DNA of 64,000 nt, from assembly GCA_904420095.1 (NCBI GenBank), contig CAJFUB010000049.1:36917-100916 (forward strand), in the 5' to 3' direction. The DNA is from an uncultured Clostridia bacterium (GTDB lineage: Bacteria > Bacillota > Clostridia > UBA1212 > UBA1255). Positions 47,376 through 56,553 of the stretch are shown here, in pieces (the first letter of the stretch is position 1; each line of letters begins with the position of its first letter). The notes below the pieces were generated by a model. It searched no databases, had not been told where the DNA came from, and saw only the letters and a program-made list of their open reading frames with translations. The translations under genes and the position numbers were made by a program.

Positions 47376-48284
47376 TTATCTATATGCCCTAAGTGCTTCC
47401 GCTTTCACAGAAGTACGTAGTTTTTTCATCGCAACCGTTTCGATCTGGCGGACGCGCTCCCGCGTAATCCCCAAATCTGCGCCGATCTCTTCGAGCGTTT
47501 TGGAGGGCATGCCGTCCAATCCGTACCGAGCTTTTACGATATAAGATTCGCGCGCATCCAGCTTTGCCAGCACTTCGTTGATCGTTTCGCAAAGCATTTT
47601 CTGATTTGTTTCCTCATACACCGGATCGGCCGTGTCGCCGCCGGGAACAAAATCGATCAGTTCGGAATCCGTATCCTCACTGACGATGGAATTCAAGGAA
47701 ATAACGTTTCTGTCAAGTGATTTGAAAATATCATACTCTTTTTTCGTAACCTTGATCAGCTTCGACAGCTCCTCAAAGGTCGGTTCTACACCCTTTTCCT
47801 CACGGAATGTACGGATCGTGCGGGAAAGCGTTACAAAGCGCTCGCTCATATGCACGGGAACGCGGATGGAGCTCTCGTTATCAAAAATATGGCGAATGAT
47901 GCTCTGCTTGATCCACCAGCTCGCATACGTACTGAACGCATACCCCTTATCCACTTCAAATTTATCTACGGCCCGCATCAGACCGATATTTCCCGCCTGC
48001 ACCAAATCCATGATCGGTTCGTCGGCACGGTAAGCCTTTTTGATACTTTTTGCATATTTTACGACAAGGCGGAGGTTATGTTCCACGACAACGTCATGCG
48101 CCGCTTTGTCTCCCGATTCAATTCTTTTAAAAAGCGTTTTCGTTTCTTCCTCCGAGAGAAGGTCATACCGTCCGATTTCTCTCAGATATTGCTTCAGGGA
48201 ATCCGTATCGCCGGTTTCGGTGAATTCAGCAAATTCTTTTTCCTCCGGAGCTTCATTATTTGTGTAAGAATATTCGGCTAACAT
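47376..48284 (-). CDS. Sigma-70 family RNA polymerase sigma factor (RpoD-like, no region 1.1)
   Basis: 302 aa. Region 1.2 (DSLKQYLREIGRYDLLSEEE), region 2 (IMDLVQAGNIGLMRAVDKFE, then FSTYASWWIKQSIIRHI), region 3 and region 4 (LEEIGADLGITRERVRQIE) are all clear. The N-terminal ~27 residues are acidic and short; the long region 1.1 of the primary sigma is missing. It could be the primary sigma of a lineage with a short N-terminus or a group 2 paralogue. A GGAGG precedes the ATG, and a TATAAT box at 48317-48322 on the minus strand may be its own promoter. No anti-sigma gene is adjacent. Confidence 0.93.
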   Translation of the reverse strand: MLAEYSYTNNEAPEEKEFAEFTETGDTDSLKQYLREIGRYDLLSEEETKTLFKRIESGDKAAHDVVVEHNLRLVVKYAKSIKKAYRADEPIMDLVQAGNIGLMRAVDKFEVDKGYAFSTYASWWIKQSIIRHIFDNESSIRVPVHMSERFVTLSRTIRTFREEKGVEPTFEELSKLIKVTKKEYDIFKSLDRNVISLNSIVSEDTDSELIDFVPGGDTADPVYEETNQKMLCETINEVLAKLDARESYIVKARYGLDGMPSKTLEEIGADLGITRERVRQIETVAMKKLRTSVKAEALRAYR

Positions 48285-48431
48285 ATCAATTCCTCCTTTG
48301 TTCGAAGTACAGCACTATTATATTATGTACCCGATTAAAAAATCATATTCATGTCCTAAAGTGTTTCACAAATAACCATAAAGAATTTCTAAAGTATTAT
48401 TTCGCCTGATCAGCCTCATTTTTCCTGCTCA

Positions 48432-48468
48432 TATAAAACGGCCGGGAGCTCATTTCTGCTCCCGGCCG
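48432..48468 (-). terminator. Intrinsic terminator of the SSB-like gene
   Basis: Minus-strand CGGCCGGGAGC and GCTCCCGGCCG pair around an 8-nt loop, followed by TTTTATATG. The rest of 48285-48431 shows no gene. Confidence 0.85.
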
Positions 48469-48491
48469 CAAAGATTCCGCAGCTTTTCCGC

Positions 48492-49142
48492 TTATTCCGT
48501 TGTTTTTTGCAGGTCCGGCTTATTCAGCTCGATTTGAGAAACCGAAACCTCATAAGCAGTTTTGTCGAGGACGGAACCGTCGGGCTGCTTTTTTTGATAG
48601 ACGCGGCTCTGCATCCGGCCAACAACCTTAACGTTTTCCCCAACGGAAAGTTTTCCGCAGAATCTTGCATTGCGCCCCCACGCAATGCATGGAATATAAT
48701 CGGATTTATTATAGGATCTGTTGACGGCCAATAAAAAGTCGGTAATTTCGCGGTTGAACGGCGTCGTCCTGTAGATCGGAGGCTTGCAGATAAAGCCGTT
48801 CAGTTCAACGGTATTGAGATCCGTTTCCCTTTCGGCATCATAAAATATAACGTCTCTTGCGAATACCGTCAGCATCAGCTTCGTAGAGCCATTTTCCTGC
48901 GCGGCGTTATAGGAACGGAACTGCCCGTCAACTTCAATATATCTACCGGTTTTGTATTCGGAGCAATCTGCCAGCCGTTCAGAGACAGTGATCGGTATGA
49001 CATCGTGACTTTCACTCAGCCTTCTGACGCGTACGTCAAAATAATAAAAGCCCTCTCCATAAATCTCATGCCCGAATACGGGTTCCGTAACGATTTTGCC
49101 GGATACGGTGGCTACATTGCTTTCGCATTTACTGTTTACCAC
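48492..49142 (-). CDS. Single-stranded DNA-binding-like protein with two OB-type domains
   Basis: 216 aa from the GTG at 49142, 7 nt after GAGAGGTG. Residues about 8-108 resemble one OB-fold (VATVSGKIVTEPVFGHEIYGEG, GRYIEVDGQFRSYN). Residues about 115-205 look like an SSB-type OB-fold (VELNGFICKPPIYRTTP, IPCIAWGRNARFCGKLSVGENVKVVGRMQ). Ordinary SSB has one such domain and a disordered acidic tail; this one ends KPDLQKTTE with no DDDIPF-type tip. It is likely a clostridial SSB paralogue; whether it serves replication or recombination is unknown. Confidence 0.8.
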   Translation of the reverse strand: MVNSKCESNVATVSGKIVTEPVFGHEIYGEGFYYFDVRVRRLSESHDVIPITVSERLADCSEYKTGRYIEVDGQFRSYNAAQENGSTKLMLTVFARDVIFYDAERETDLNTVELNGFICKPPIYRTTPFNREITDFLLAVNRSYNKSDYIPCIAWGRNARFCGKLSVGENVKVVGRMQSRVYQKKQPDGSVLDKTAYEVSVSQIELNKPDLQKTTE

Positions 49143-49282
49143 AATATTACACCTCTCAGAATTCCTAAGAATCCGCTGCGCAGCCGAGCCGCGTTTCTTT
49201 ACTATCAATTATATTAACGGTACAAATATTTTATAACCGCCATTTGCTGATTATATTATATTGCGAAAATAAATACAATATT

Positions 49283-50059
49283 TTATTTTGCACGCCACTG
49301 TTTTCCGGTATTGTCAATATAAAAATCCGTTTTATAAATCAACGACGAAACCTTTACAAATTTATAGTCTTCTTTTTGCAGACGGTCGATGATTTCCGGC
49401 AGAATATCTTTCGTATATTGCGTATCGTTATGAAACAGAAGAATGCTCCCGGATTCGGTCCGGCCCAGAACTCGGTTCAGAATGTTTTCCTTTGTCATAT
49501 CTTTACGCCAGTCAATGGAATCCACGGACCATTTAATATTATACATGCCTCTGTTCTCCGCAAGCTCCATCACGGTGTCCGTGATATCCCCGGAGGGCGC
49601 CCGATAGAGCTCCGGACGAATTCCCAGAACGGCTTCCACCGCGTCATTGCATTTGTCGATTTCTTCTGCCAGCTGTTCCTCCGTAGATTTAGAAGGCAGC
49701 TTATGCGAGTATGAGTGATTGCCGATTTCGTGTCCTCTCTCATAAATCATTCTGAGCTTTTCCGGATATTGCTCCACCCAGGTGCCAAGCACGAAAAAGG
49801 TCGCTTTCACTTCATAGTGATCCAGCGTGTCCAGAATCTCTTCGATGTCGTCCGCTCCCCAAGCGCAGTTTATTGTCAGCGCGATTTCGCGATTATCATT
49901 ATCGGTACAATAAATCGGCAATTTGACGGATGCGGCGCGCGATGCGTTCAGCGCTGCCGAACGCCCTACGCTGTGCAGCGCAAAAAGCCCGAGAAGCGCG
50001 AGAAGTACTGCGAAAACGATCAGTTTGATTTTTCCATGTCTGATATATGCGATTTTCAT
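49283..50059 (-). CDS. PdaB-like polysaccharide deacetylase domain protein
   Basis: 258 aa from the ATG at 50059, 9 nt after AGGGA. One N-terminal transmembrane helix (about 12-33) makes it membrane-anchored and extracytoplasmic. The NodB domain (about 60-250) resembles sporulation PdaB proteins: GADDIEEILDTLDHYEVKAT, GHEIGNHSYSH with the two metal histidines, RAPSGDITD and WSVDSIDW. The first motif, normally TFD or SFDAAWG, reads TINCAWG, so the catalytic Asp is Asn. It may be inactive as a deacetylase or use another base. It is divergent from htrA. Confidence 0.88.
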   Translation of the reverse strand: MKIAYIRHGKIKLIVFAVLLALLGLFALHSVGRSAALNASRAASVKLPIYCTDNDNREIALTINCAWGADDIEEILDTLDHYEVKATFFVLGTWVEQYPEKLRMIYERGHEIGNHSYSHKLPSKSTEEQLAEEIDKCNDAVEAVLGIRPELYRAPSGDITDTVMELAENRGMYNIKWSVDSIDWRKDMTKENILNRVLGRTESGSILLFHNDTQYTKDILPEIIDRLQKEDYKFVKVSSLIYKTDFYIDNTGKQWRAK

Positions 50060-50225
50060 TTCGATCATTCCCTGCTGCAATCGTTTTTCTTCATTTCATA
50101 AATATGTCCGTCGCGCGTAATTTATGTATTACAATAAAACTACACATTTGCTACAGCCGTGCCTCAGATTTGACACAGACAAAATTTATACTGCAGGCAT
50201 AAAAATTCAGAAAGGTGTGTGTCTT

Positions 50226-51593
50226 ATGAATGATTATAAAGAATATCCAGATAATATGAATACAGCAGAAAATACAACGGAAACCGAAGCGGCCAAGCAG
50301 ACCGGCACTGTGATTCTGCCGCCGGCAGGAGAGCAAAAAGCCAAACCTGCCGCATCGAATGGCGGCGCCAAAGCCCCCTTCAGGGTTCGTACCGTCGCGG
50401 CGCTCTGCATCGCATGCAGTCTGCTCGGAGGCCTTGTTTCCACCGGCTCATACGCACTTTACCAGCATTACAATTCTGACGGCGGAGAGCTCGAAACAAC
50501 GCCGCTGGATCCCTCCGGAAGCAATCCGAACGCCGTCAACACATCGACTTCTTCCGAGGGAAGCAATCAGAGCGGGGACGTTACAATCAATGTGGAAAAC
50601 GTGACCTCTCCCGCAACGGCCGTTGCCGAGAAGGTCAGCCCCTCCATCGTCGGAATCAGGGTTACTACGGTCACAAGCTACGGTCCCTACGGTGATTACG
50701 AATCTACCGGTGAAGGCTCCGGTATTATCTACACGAGCGACGGATACATTATTACGAATTACCACGTAATAGAAGATATGCTGACATCTTCCGGCGAGAA
50801 CAACCCGAATTCCACACTGATCGTCTATCTGAATCAGGATACCTCCGAAGAATATGAGGGAACCGTAATCGGATATGATCAGAGTTCCGATCTTGCCGTT
50901 ATCAAAATCGATGCGGAAGGATTGACGCCCATCGAGATCGGCGATTCGGATTCCATCAGCGTAGGCGATATTGCAATCGCGATCGGGAATCCCGGAGGTC
51001 TGGAGTTCATGGGCTCTACAAGCCAGGGAATCATCAGCGGTCTCAACCGTACGATTCAGACGGAAGGCTCCTACGAAAACCTGAAGCTGATCCAGACAGA
51101 CGCCGCCATTAATCCCGGAAATTCCGGCGGTGCGTTGTGCGACATAAACGGCAAGCTGATTGGCGTCAACAGCGTCAAGCTTGTGGAAACAGGATATGAA
51201 GGCATGGGCTTTGCCATCCCGGTTAACGACGCCGTCGAAATCTGCAACGCCATTATTCAGAGCGGTTCCTCCAGCAGCGTATATCTCGGGCTGGAATTTA
51301 ACGAAAACTTTACGGCAGACGCCTTGCAAAGAATGGGATATCCTGCCGGCATCGTCGTCAGCAGCGTAGCGGAGGACAGTCCTGCCGAAGCCGCGGGATT
51401 TGAAACGGACGATATCCTGACAAGCTTCAACGGCATCGAAATCACCTCGACGGCCGATCTGATCGAAGCGAAAAAGAACTGCGATTCCGGAGACAGCGTC
51501 TCTGCCCAGGTATACCGTTTGACGCTTCAAAGAGACGGCTTCATGCAAAAATGGGTAGGAAGCTACGTCGAGCTTACCGTTACATTCGAATAA
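50226..51593 (+). CDS. htrA: HtrA/DegP-like membrane-anchored serine protease
   Basis: 455 aa from the ATG at 50226, preceded by AGAAAGGTG. A cytoplasmic N-terminal stretch (1-50) precedes one transmembrane helix (about 54-75) and a Ser/Thr/Asn-rich linker. The trypsin-like domain has the triad His in NYHVIED, Asp in SSDLAVIK and Ser in NPGNSGGAL. One PDZ domain (about 350-440) binds substrate C-termini (PAEAAGFETDDILTSFNG). It degrades misfolded exported proteins. Divergent from the deacetylase gene; a hairpin lies after it. Confidence 0.95.
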   Translation: MNDYKEYPDNMNTAENTTETEAAKQTGTVILPPAGEQKAKPAASNGGAKAPFRVRTVAALCIACSLLGGLVSTGSYALYQHYNSDGGELETTPLDPSGSNPNAVNTSTSSEGSNQSGDVTINVENVTSPATAVAEKVSPSIVGIRVTTVTSYGPYGDYESTGEGSGIIYTSDGYIITNYHVIEDMLTSSGENNPNSTLIVYLNQDTSEEYEGTVIGYDQSSDLAVIKIDAEGLTPIEIGDSDSISVGDIAIAIGNPGGLEFMGSTSQGIISGLNRTIQTEGSYENLKLIQTDAAINPGNSGGALCDINGKLIGVNSVKLVETGYEGMGFAIPVNDAVEICNAIIQSGSSSSVYLGLEFNENFTADALQRMGYPAGIVVSSVAEDSPAEAAGFETDDILTSFNGIEITSTADLIEAKKNCDSGDSVSAQVYRLTLQRDGFMQKWVGSYVELTVTFE

Positions 51594-51618
51594 TCCGCAT
51601 AGCGGATAAAACTCCCTC

Positions 51619-51653
51619 AGCGCCGCGGAGCCTTGTTGCCGCGGCGCTATTTT
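51619..51653 (+). terminator. Hairpin after htrA, probable terminator
   Basis: AGCGCCGCGG (51619-51628) pairs with CCGCGGCGCT (51639-51648), followed only by ATTTTA, so the U-tract is short. Confidence 0.6.
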
Positions 51654-51682
51654 ACCGTTTTTTCAAGAACAGCAAATTGCCG

Positions 51683-51711
51683 TTGCGGGAACGGAATCAG
51701 GATGGTATACT
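51683..51711 (+). promoter_or_regulatory. Promoter of the UspA-like gene
   Basis: TTGCGG (51683-51688), 17-bp spacer, TATACT (51706-51711), 48 bp before the TTG start at 51760. Confidence 0.55.
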
Positions 51712-51759
51712 TTATAATATGGAACTCATTCCGTTACGATCAATTAAGGAGCGATCATA

Positions 51760-52152
51760 TTGAATAAAACAGTTCTCGTTTGGATTACCAATCCCGCCGC
51801 GTGCGACAATATTGTCAAAGCGGGCAAGCGGATTGCAGATGAGCTTTGCGCGGAGCTTATGATAGCAAGTATTCAAAAAACGATCCGGGACGACTGGGAC
51901 GCAACGGTAAGCGATCTGGAAGCTTTAAACAACGCTTCCCGCAGTGTAAATGCCGAGCTCACGGTCATATATTCCGACAACACGCTGGAATCGGCGGTAA
52001 AAACAGTAAGCGAGGTCCGGCCGACGGCAATGGTAACCGGTCTTCCCGGAGACAGAAACAAAAATCTTTTTCTGGATCAGCTTAGAAGCTTCGACCGGGA
52101 AATTCCGATCTATACGGTGGATGCGCGCGGAAACGCGCTGAAGCTGCCATAA
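51760..52152 (+). CDS. Universal stress protein family (UspA-like)
   Basis: 130 aa from a TTG start at 51760, 9 nt after AAGGAG. The sequence has the Usp alpha/beta pattern: KTVLVWITNPAACDNIVKAG at the start, a central ELTVIYSDNTLESAVKTVSEVRP and a late TGLPGDRNKNLFLDQLRS. This resembles the sensor-associated Usp of KdpD more than stand-alone UspA; the G-x2-G-x9-G ATP motif of UspA is not clearly present. The role is unknown. It lies 20 bp before the dTMP-kinase-like gene on the same strand. Confidence 0.7.
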   Translation: MNKTVLVWITNPAACDNIVKAGKRIADELCAELMIASIQKTIRDDWDATVSDLEALNNASRSVNAELTVIYSDNTLESAVKTVSEVRPTAMVTGLPGDRNKNLFLDQLRSFDREIPIYTVDARGNALKLP

Positions 52153-52172
52153 ATCTACATACGGAGAAAAAT

Positions 52173-52853
52173 ATGGAACACAAAACGGTATTCATCGCCT
52201 TCGAAGGAATCGACGGCAGCGGGAAAAGCATTCAATTTAAAATACTCAGGGAGACCATGACTCGGCGCGGAAAATCCGTCGGCATTCTGGATTTTCCGAA
52301 TTATGACTCTTTTTTCGGACAAGAGATCGGACGTCTCTTGTCCGGCAAAGAAGCCGTAACGGCTTCCGAGCTGGATCCGCGTTCCATGTCGTTATGGTAT
52401 GCGGCGGATCGATGGAATGCGTTTCGTGAATTCGAAGCAGCACGGTACGATCTCGTTCTGATGAACCGCTCTACAATGGCAAACGCCGCCTATCAGGGGA
52501 CGCGCTGCGGCGATCCCGCCGAGCTGGCAAAATGGATTTACGAACTGGAATTTCGAGTGTTTGGGATTCCCGAGCCGGATCTTTGCTTCATATTTGACAT
52601 TCCCGTATCGCTTTCTCGAAAAAACGTCGCCAAAAAGGGCTTTCGCGGTTATGTGGGAGCGGATGCCGACGTATACGAAAAGGATGCCGCGTTTTTGGAG
52701 CGCGTCAGAACGGGATACCAAATCTGCGCCGGGCTCTTCCCCGGCAGCGTTCTTCTGAATTGCGCGGCTTCGGAAAGCGAGATGCGTCCGCCGGAAGAAA
52801 TCGCGGCAGAGGTTCTGCAAATCGTGAAAAGCCGTTTTCCTTATCTATATTAA
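52173..52853 (+). CDS. Thymidylate kinase-like protein
   Basis: 226 aa. The P-loop reads FEGIDGSGKS (9-18), and a nucleotide-binding AADRW follows. The dTMP-binding region reads LMNRSTMANAAYQG where thymidylate kinases have DRYxxSSxAYQG, so the conserved Asp is Asn. A lid region is Arg/Lys-rich (SRKNVAKKGFRGYVGAD). It is a P-loop nucleotide monophosphate kinase closest to Tmk (dTMP to dTDP), but may be a paralogue with altered specificity. It ends by overlapping the stop of the convergent sugar-kinase gene by 4 bp. Confidence 0.82.
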   Translation: MEHKTVFIAFEGIDGSGKSIQFKILRETMTRRGKSVGILDFPNYDSFFGQEIGRLLSGKEAVTASELDPRSMSLWYAADRWNAFREFEAARYDLVLMNRSTMANAAYQGTRCGDPAELAKWIYELEFRVFGIPEPDLCFIFDIPVSLSRKNVAKKGFRGYVGADADVYEKDAAFLERVRTGYQICAGLFPGSVLLNCAASESEMRPPEEIAAEVLQIVKSRFPYLY

Positions 52854-53959
52854 ACGGATTTGCATGCGGCGCTCGTAATTTCCCGCATTTTTTCTATATT
52901 CTGTTCCATTTCCAAAGCCAGCCTGATTTGTGTGCGGGCCCTGTCCAGATTATGCCCGGGGCGGTGGATCGAGAAATATACGTCGCCGTTTAAATGATCC
53001 CCCAGGAACCGCATCCCGCATTCCAGCGTCATCAGAATTGCGGATTCGGGAAGCAGCGCAAGCTCCGCGGGCATGAGCTTTTCTTTCATTTCGCTTAAAT
53101 AGCCGTTTGTATATTCTCGGTACAGATCCAGATCGAACCGAACCTTTTCAAGATCGCGCTCATCTTCCGCCGCCGTGTTGGTCCCAAATCGAATGCTGTC
53201 TCCAAAGTCATACAGTGCGGAACCGGGCATCACCGTATCCATATCGATAAGGCAGACAACCTCATCGGTTTTCCTGTCGATCAATACGTTGTTAAGCTTT
53301 GTGTCGTTATGGGTGACGCGGACCGGGATGCTTCCGTCTTCCAGCCGCTTCGTTATAATGTCATAAAAATCCTGTCTTTCCTCAAAAAATGCGATTTCAT
53401 CCGCCACGGTGCTGCGCCTGCCTGCTCGATCCTCCTGCACGGCGCGCTGAAAATCACGGTACCGGCTCGGCGTATTGTGAAAATTTTCAATTGTTTCTAC
53501 AAGCTGCTCAGATGGATAGCAGTCCAGCATTTTCTGAAAAATCCCAAGCGCTACGCCCGCATTGTAAAAGTCCTCCGGTTTCTCCACCCTGTCGTACGCA
53601 ACGCATCCGTCGATAAAATTGTACGCGCGCCAATAGTCACCCGCGGCATCGACATAAAACAGGCCGCCGCTTGTCGTCTTGATAATATGCAGCGTACTGC
53701 GCTCCGGATCCTTTCCCTCTTTTGCTGCAATGCTGCGGATATATTTTGTCACCTTGTCAATATTTTCCATCAATTCCACGGGCTTCGTGAAAATGGTGGT
53801 GTTGATTTTCTGTAAAATATATTTCTTAAGAGATCCGTCCGCCTGCTGATAGGTAAGCTGATAAGTGCCGTTGATATGTCCCGATGTGTTTTCCTCGTAC
53901 TCCCGGAATTCACCCTCAAATCGGAAATTCCGGAATAATGCCTCGTCTAGTTTCTGCAT
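52850..53959 (-). CDS. Phosphotransferase family sugar kinase (N-acetylhexosamine 1-kinase-like)
   Basis: 369 aa. APH/choline-kinase fold: VRVTHNDTKLNNVLID supplies the catalytic HxDxxxxN set (His, Asp, Asn) and LIDMDTVMPGSALYDFGD the Mg2+ Asp. Length and sequence resemble NahK, which phosphorylates N-acetylgalactosamine or N-acetylglucosamine at C1 in the lacto-N-biose/galacto-N-biose route. No other genes of that route are here, so the substrate is unproven. It is the last gene of the yabP-led run, 20 bp after pdxA. Confidence 0.82.
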   Translation of the reverse strand: MQKLDEALFRNFRFEGEFREYEENTSGHINGTYQLTYQQADGSLKKYILQKINTTIFTKPVELMENIDKVTKYIRSIAAKEGKDPERSTLHIIKTTSGGLFYVDAAGDYWRAYNFIDGCVAYDRVEKPEDFYNAGVALGIFQKMLDCYPSEQLVETIENFHNTPSRYRDFQRAVQEDRAGRRSTVADEIAFFEERQDFYDIITKRLEDGSIPVRVTHNDTKLNNVLIDRKTDEVVCLIDMDTVMPGSALYDFGDSIRFGTNTAAEDERDLEKVRFDLDLYREYTNGYLSEMKEKLMPAELALLPESAILMTLECGMRFLGDHLNGDVYFSIHRPGHNLDRARTQIRLALEMEQNIEKMREITSAACKSV

Positions 53960-53979
53960 CCTGCTGGTTCTCCTTTATT

Positions 53980-54951
53980 CTATCGGTATGAATATTTTGC
54001 CGCCAAAGCCACCGCCTCCGCCATACTGACAGAGGAGGCTCTGCCTGTCCAGGCGATGTCAAAAGCCGTACCGTGATCCACAGAAGTTCTCAAATACGGC
54101 ATGGAATGCGTTAACGCTATGGTGCGCTCGAAATCAAGCGTTTTCGTTGCGATATGTCCCTGATCATGATAAAGAGAAAGCACCGCACGGTATTTTCCCA
54201 TATAAGCCTGATGAAATACGGAATCCGCGCTGACCGGTCCTTCTACGTCGAGTCCCCGTTCCCGCAGATGCGCCACCGCAGGCGATATGATTTCTACCTC
54301 TTCCGTTCCGAACAGGCCGTGTTCTCCGCTGTGCGGATTAAGCCCCGCGATGGCAAATTTGCCCGCCGGCGCGCCAATCCGGTCGAGCGCTTCGGTACAT
54401 CTTACCGCATAATCAATGATTCTGTCTTTTGTCAGCGCATCGATCGCCTTTCGGAGCGAGAGATGGCGTGTCAGGAAAAAAACGCGCAGGCCCCGCGTTT
54501 CAAACATCGTCAGCGGATCCGAGGTACCCGTAAGCGCCGCGTAAATTTCCGTGTGTCCGATGTAGGGAACGCCCGCCGCCCGAAGCGCTTCTTTATTGAT
54601 GGGCGCCGTTGCTACCGCGGCCGCTTCTCCTCTGCTGCAAAGCTCATGAGAGATCCGGATGCAGTCGTAGGCCGCCTGCCCGGCAAAAGCGCAGATCTTC
54701 CCCGCCGTATCGGCATTGATTTTCCCCATACAGGGAACGTGATAAATCTGATCTGCATATCTGCCCATAAAATGACGGATCCCTATCCGCTGCGCCGCCT
54801 GCTCCAAAATATCGGCATCACCGATCAGAAGAGGCCTGCATTTTTCATTGATCCCGGGATCCGCCAACGTTTTAACGGTAATTTCCGGTCCAATTCCGCA
54901 GGGATCTCCCATCGTCATCGCTATGATTTTCTTGTTTGCATCTTCCTCCAA
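53980..54951 (-). CDS. pdxA: 4-hydroxythreonine-4-phosphate dehydrogenase family (PdxA-like)
   Basis: 323 aa if it starts at the TTG at 54951, chosen because KKIIAMTMGDPCGIGPE must be near the N-terminus and no ATG fits. The start overlaps the flippase gene by 31 bp, with GTGGGG upstream. Metal ligands are in YIGHTEIYA, the second His in SVFHQAY, and LYHDQGHI. The family oxidises 4-phosphohydroxy-threonine in vitamin B6 synthesis. Close relatives (PdxA2) act on D-erythronate or threonate phosphate, and no other B6 gene is here, so the exact substrate is open. Confidence 0.88.
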   Translation of the reverse strand: MEEDANKKIIAMTMGDPCGIGPEITVKTLADPGINEKCRPLLIGDADILEQAAQRIGIRHFMGRYADQIYHVPCMGKINADTAGKICAFAGQAAYDCIRISHELCSRGEAAAVATAPINKEALRAAGVPYIGHTEIYAALTGTSDPLTMFETRGLRVFFLTRHLSLRKAIDALTKDRIIDYAVRCTEALDRIGAPAGKFAIAGLNPHSGEHGLFGTEEVEIISPAVAHLRERGLDVEGPVSADSVFHQAYMGKYRAVLSLYHDQGHIATKTLDFERTIALTHSMPYLRTSVDHGTAFDIAWTGRASSVSMAEAVALAAKYSYR

Positions 54952-56510
54952 AACAAATCGCCCCACTTCAAGTTCCTGAACATTGTAGCAACCAGAAGCA
55001 GAACCGTCAAGCAGCATGCGCAGCCGCAGACAAAAAAACTTAGAAATCTGTTTTGAATTGGTATCGACAGCATTATTTTTCCGACGAGAATACAGCCTGC
55101 CGCAATCACGGACGGCTTCAGAATCCAATCGCGTAAATTGACGGCAAGCCCCGTCGTTTTAATGACAATGCACAAATTCAGAAAAACCGTGGCCGCCATG
55201 CTCAGAATGCTTCCCAAAATATATGCCCGAATGCCCATCTGCGGAACGCCGAACCAGATGAATCCGATCGTAATGAGATAGCCTACCGTTGAAGTTGCCA
55301 GCGAAAGGCCCTGTTTTCCGAGCCCGTTGATAATTCCCGCCATAATTTGTTCTACATACATAAAAATGCAGCAATAGGAAAGCTGTGCAAGAATGACGCC
55401 TACGCCCTGGCCCGGATACAGCAGCTCTCCGGCAAAATCGCCTAATGAAAAATACAGTCCGAAGAAGATAAATCCAAGCAGGAAGCCCATGTTGAGACAC
55501 CTGGAAATTCTCAGATTCGCCAGCTTGTAATTTTTAACAGAAATTGCTTCAGAAATCGCCGGAACAAGCGTGGTGGCTACGGATGACGTAATAAGCGTCG
55601 GAAAGGCAATCAACGGCATTGCCATGCCGGAAATCCGCCCCAGCGTTTCGATCCCGCTTTTATAGTCGAGTCCGCCGGCAATAAAGCGCATCGGCAGGAG
55701 CACGGTTTCCACCATTCCCATAAAAGAAATTGCCAGACGGTTGAGGGAGATCGGCATGGAATATTTCAGGATCGTTTTCGCTGCCGCTTTCCTTGTCAGC
55801 GTCGGAGCCTCCTTGCTCTTTTCCCTGCGGAAGGCAATGCCGACGACAATCAGGTTGGCCATTTCCCCGAACGCTGCAGAAGTCGTCGCAATCGCACAGG
55901 CATATGCCAGATTGCTGCCCGCAATGCGGTTTGCCACAAAAAAGATAACGGCAATTCGTACGATCTGTTCTGCGATCTGAGAAAGCGCCGTCGGCGTCAC
56001 ATGGGAGGATCCATAGAAATATCCTTTGATTGCAGACGCGGAGGCTACGATCGGAATGCAGGGAGCCAGCATGATCAGAGAGTAGTAGGCGCGCCCGTCG
56101 TTCAAAATTTCCTCTGCGATCGTTTTACCAAACACCGCAAGCAGAATGCCGCAGACCGCCCCCGCTGCCAGCAAAACCACAAAAGCCGTTTTGCAGACAC
56201 GCAGCGCGTTTGCGTTCCTTCCGCGCGCCCGTTCCTGCGCTGTCATTCCCGAAACACTGATTGACACACCGGAGGTCAGCGTCAGTATGATCAAGCTGTA
56301 AACGGGCGATGCCAGCTGAAACAGCCCCATTCCTTCGGCTCCGAGAATATTCGACATATAGATCCGGTTGACAAAGCCCAATATCCTCACGATGAAAGCA
56401 GCAGCCATCAGCTTCACGGCTCCCGCTTTATAGGTTTCCCTTTTTTGATTCAATAAAATACCGGCTTCCTGTACTTCGCTATATACAAGTTTATGCCGGC
56501 GGATATCCAA
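54921..56510 (-). CDS. SpoVB-like polysaccharide flippase (MVF/MOP superfamily)
   Basis: 529 aa with about 14 transmembrane helices. The start resembles SpoVB/MurJ (AAAFIVRILGFVNRIYMSNILGAEGMGLFQLASPVYSL). The start codon is a TTG at 56510, 6 nt after AAGGA; another TTG lies about 19 codons later with an AGGAAG site. SpoVB-like proteins flip lipid-linked precursors for spore cortex peptidoglycan. The neighbours yabP, yabQ and divIC support a sporulation role. It begins 43 bp after the rhomboid gene. Confidence 0.87.
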   Translation of the reverse strand: MDIRRHKLVYSEVQEAGILLNQKRETYKAGAVKLMAAAFIVRILGFVNRIYMSNILGAEGMGLFQLASPVYSLIILTLTSGVSISVSGMTAQERARGRNANALRVCKTAFVVLLAAGAVCGILLAVFGKTIAEEILNDGRAYYSLIMLAPCIPIVASASAIKGYFYGSSHVTPTALSQIAEQIVRIAVIFFVANRIAGSNLAYACAIATTSAAFGEMANLIVVGIAFRREKSKEAPTLTRKAAAKTILKYSMPISLNRLAISFMGMVETVLLPMRFIAGGLDYKSGIETLGRISGMAMPLIAFPTLITSSVATTLVPAISEAISVKNYKLANLRISRCLNMGFLLGFIFFGLYFSLGDFAGELLYPGQGVGVILAQLSYCCIFMYVEQIMAGIINGLGKQGLSLATSTVGYLITIGFIWFGVPQMGIRAYILGSILSMAATVFLNLCIVIKTTGLAVNLRDWILKPSVIAAGCILVGKIMLSIPIQNRFLSFFVCGCACCLTVLLLVATMFRNLKWGDLFWRKMQTRKS

Positions 56511-56553
56511 TATTCTTCCTTGCGGTTACTTTTTTCTTGCGGAAGCGGCGCGG

